In this document: positions 63,801-64,000 of the stretch, one piece after another
Layout of the letters: each line of letters starts with the position of its first letter
Position numbering within the stretch: the first letter of the stretch is position 1
NCBI RefSeq assembly: GCF_900090145.1
Contig: NZ_FMHI01000018.1
Coordinates: 93,217 to 157,216 of the forward strand
Origin: Streptomyces sp. WMMB 322
Lineage (GTDB): Bacteria; Actinomycetota; Actinomycetes; Streptomycetales; Streptomycetaceae
Reading direction: 5' to 3'
Length of the DNA stretch: 64,000 bases
The notes under the pieces: model-generated
Database searches by the model: none
Seen by the model: the letters and a program-made list of their open reading frames with translations, nothing else
Told to the model about the DNA's origin: nothing
Translations under genes and position numbers: made by a program

Positions 63801-63851
63801 AAATCAAAAAAGCCCGTGGCCCACAGCGCATGCACGCTGTGGGCCACGGGC
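63801..63851 (-). terminator. Intrinsic terminator of the rRNA operon
   Basis: Perfect 17-bp arms (63812-63828 and 63835-63851) around a 6-base loop are followed on the minus strand by TTTTTTGATTTTC. A stem with a true U-tract is rare in this genome and typical for an rRNA operon end. It starts 12 bases after the 5S gene. Confidence 0.95.
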
Positions 63852-63863
63852 CCTTCAATAGTA

Positions 63864-63982
63864 GTTCGGCGGTGTCCTACTCTCCCACACGCTCCCGCAT
63901 GCAGTACCATCGGCGCAGTAAGGCTTAGCTTCCGGGTTCGGAAAGTAACCGGGCGTTTCCCTCACGCTATGACCACCGAAAC
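63864..63982 (-). rRNA. rrf: 5S ribosomal RNA
   Basis: The complement reads GTTTCGGTGGTCATAGCGTG at its 5' end and ends CACCGCCGAAC, with CCGGGTTACTTTCCGAACCC-like loop sequences between: the actinobacterial 5S rRNA, about 119 bases. The ends pair (GTTTCGGTGG with CCGCCGAAC). The 23S and 16S genes must lie beyond the right edge. Confidence 0.95.
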
Positions 63983-64000
63983 ACACCCCCCACACATGGC

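Overview
The window comes from a very GC-rich actinomycete, almost certainly Streptomyces or a close relative. Coding regions have strongly GC-biased third positions, GTG and TTG starts are common, most operons use 4-base ATGA/GTGA overlaps, and intergenic inverted repeats act as terminators without U-tracts. Gene content points the same way: streptogrisin-type protease, SepF paralogue, DmdR-type iron boxes and a desferrioxamine cluster. From memory, the order parA / scpA / scpB / rluB / aroH / tyrA / cmk / plsC / der, with ald, pyrG, recN, nadK and tlyA on the other side, matches a conserved core segment of Streptomyces chromosomes. I see no transposase, integrase, prophage, CRISPR array or tRNA gene.

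Region by region: (a) 1-6.5 kb, a PPOX-fold protein, an SOS mutagenesis operon (dnaE2-imuB behind a perfect LexA-type box) and a metallophosphoesterase. (b) 6.6-15.9 kb, asd, a secreted serine protease, a SepF paralogue, an MFS exporter, a PAP2 phosphatase, a small I78-type protease inhibitor, a WYL regulator next to a 19-bp perfect inverted repeat, and a tiny membrane protein. (c) 15.9-20.1 kb, a glycosyltransferase pair and two Streptomyces-type proteins of unknown function. (d) 20.2-32.1 kb, a leftward core block: der, plsC, cmk, tyrA, aroH, rluB, scpB, scpA, an unknown protein with a ribbon-helix-helix-like tail, an orphan parA, and ald. (e) 32.3-37 kb, an NTPase/TPR protein, a Nudix hydrolase and pyrG. 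(f) 37.4-42.7 kb, a GH15 glucosidase/trehalase and a beta-1,3-glucan module: coupled secreted GH64 and GH16 enzymes divergent from a LacI-family regulator, with a palindromic operator between. (g) 42.9-48.6 kb, a glycosyltransferase, recN, nadK, tlyA and a small unknown protein. (h) 48.6-62.3 kb, an iron region: a siderophore ABC permease/ATPase operon divergent from a binding lipoprotein and a siderophore-interacting reductase across a double iron box, then HAD and DUF1015 genes, then desABCD behind its own iron box. (i) 62.4-64 kb, an Arg/Asp-rich TPR protein, a strong intrinsic terminator and the 5S rRNA gene, the last gene of an rRNA operon entering from the right on the minus strand.

How it works together: the iron genes form a regulon in which a DmdR/IdeR repressor on the two iron boxes would switch on synthesis of a hydroxamate siderophore (DesA-D), its capture and import, and reductive release of iron. 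The glucanase genes look like a substrate-induced secreted system. The scpAB-orphan parA block, with its coupled unknown partner, is the best place to look for something undescribed.

Coordinates and starts were chosen by reading ribosome binding sites, overlaps and recalled family lengths. Homology statements are from memory of the families, not from a search.
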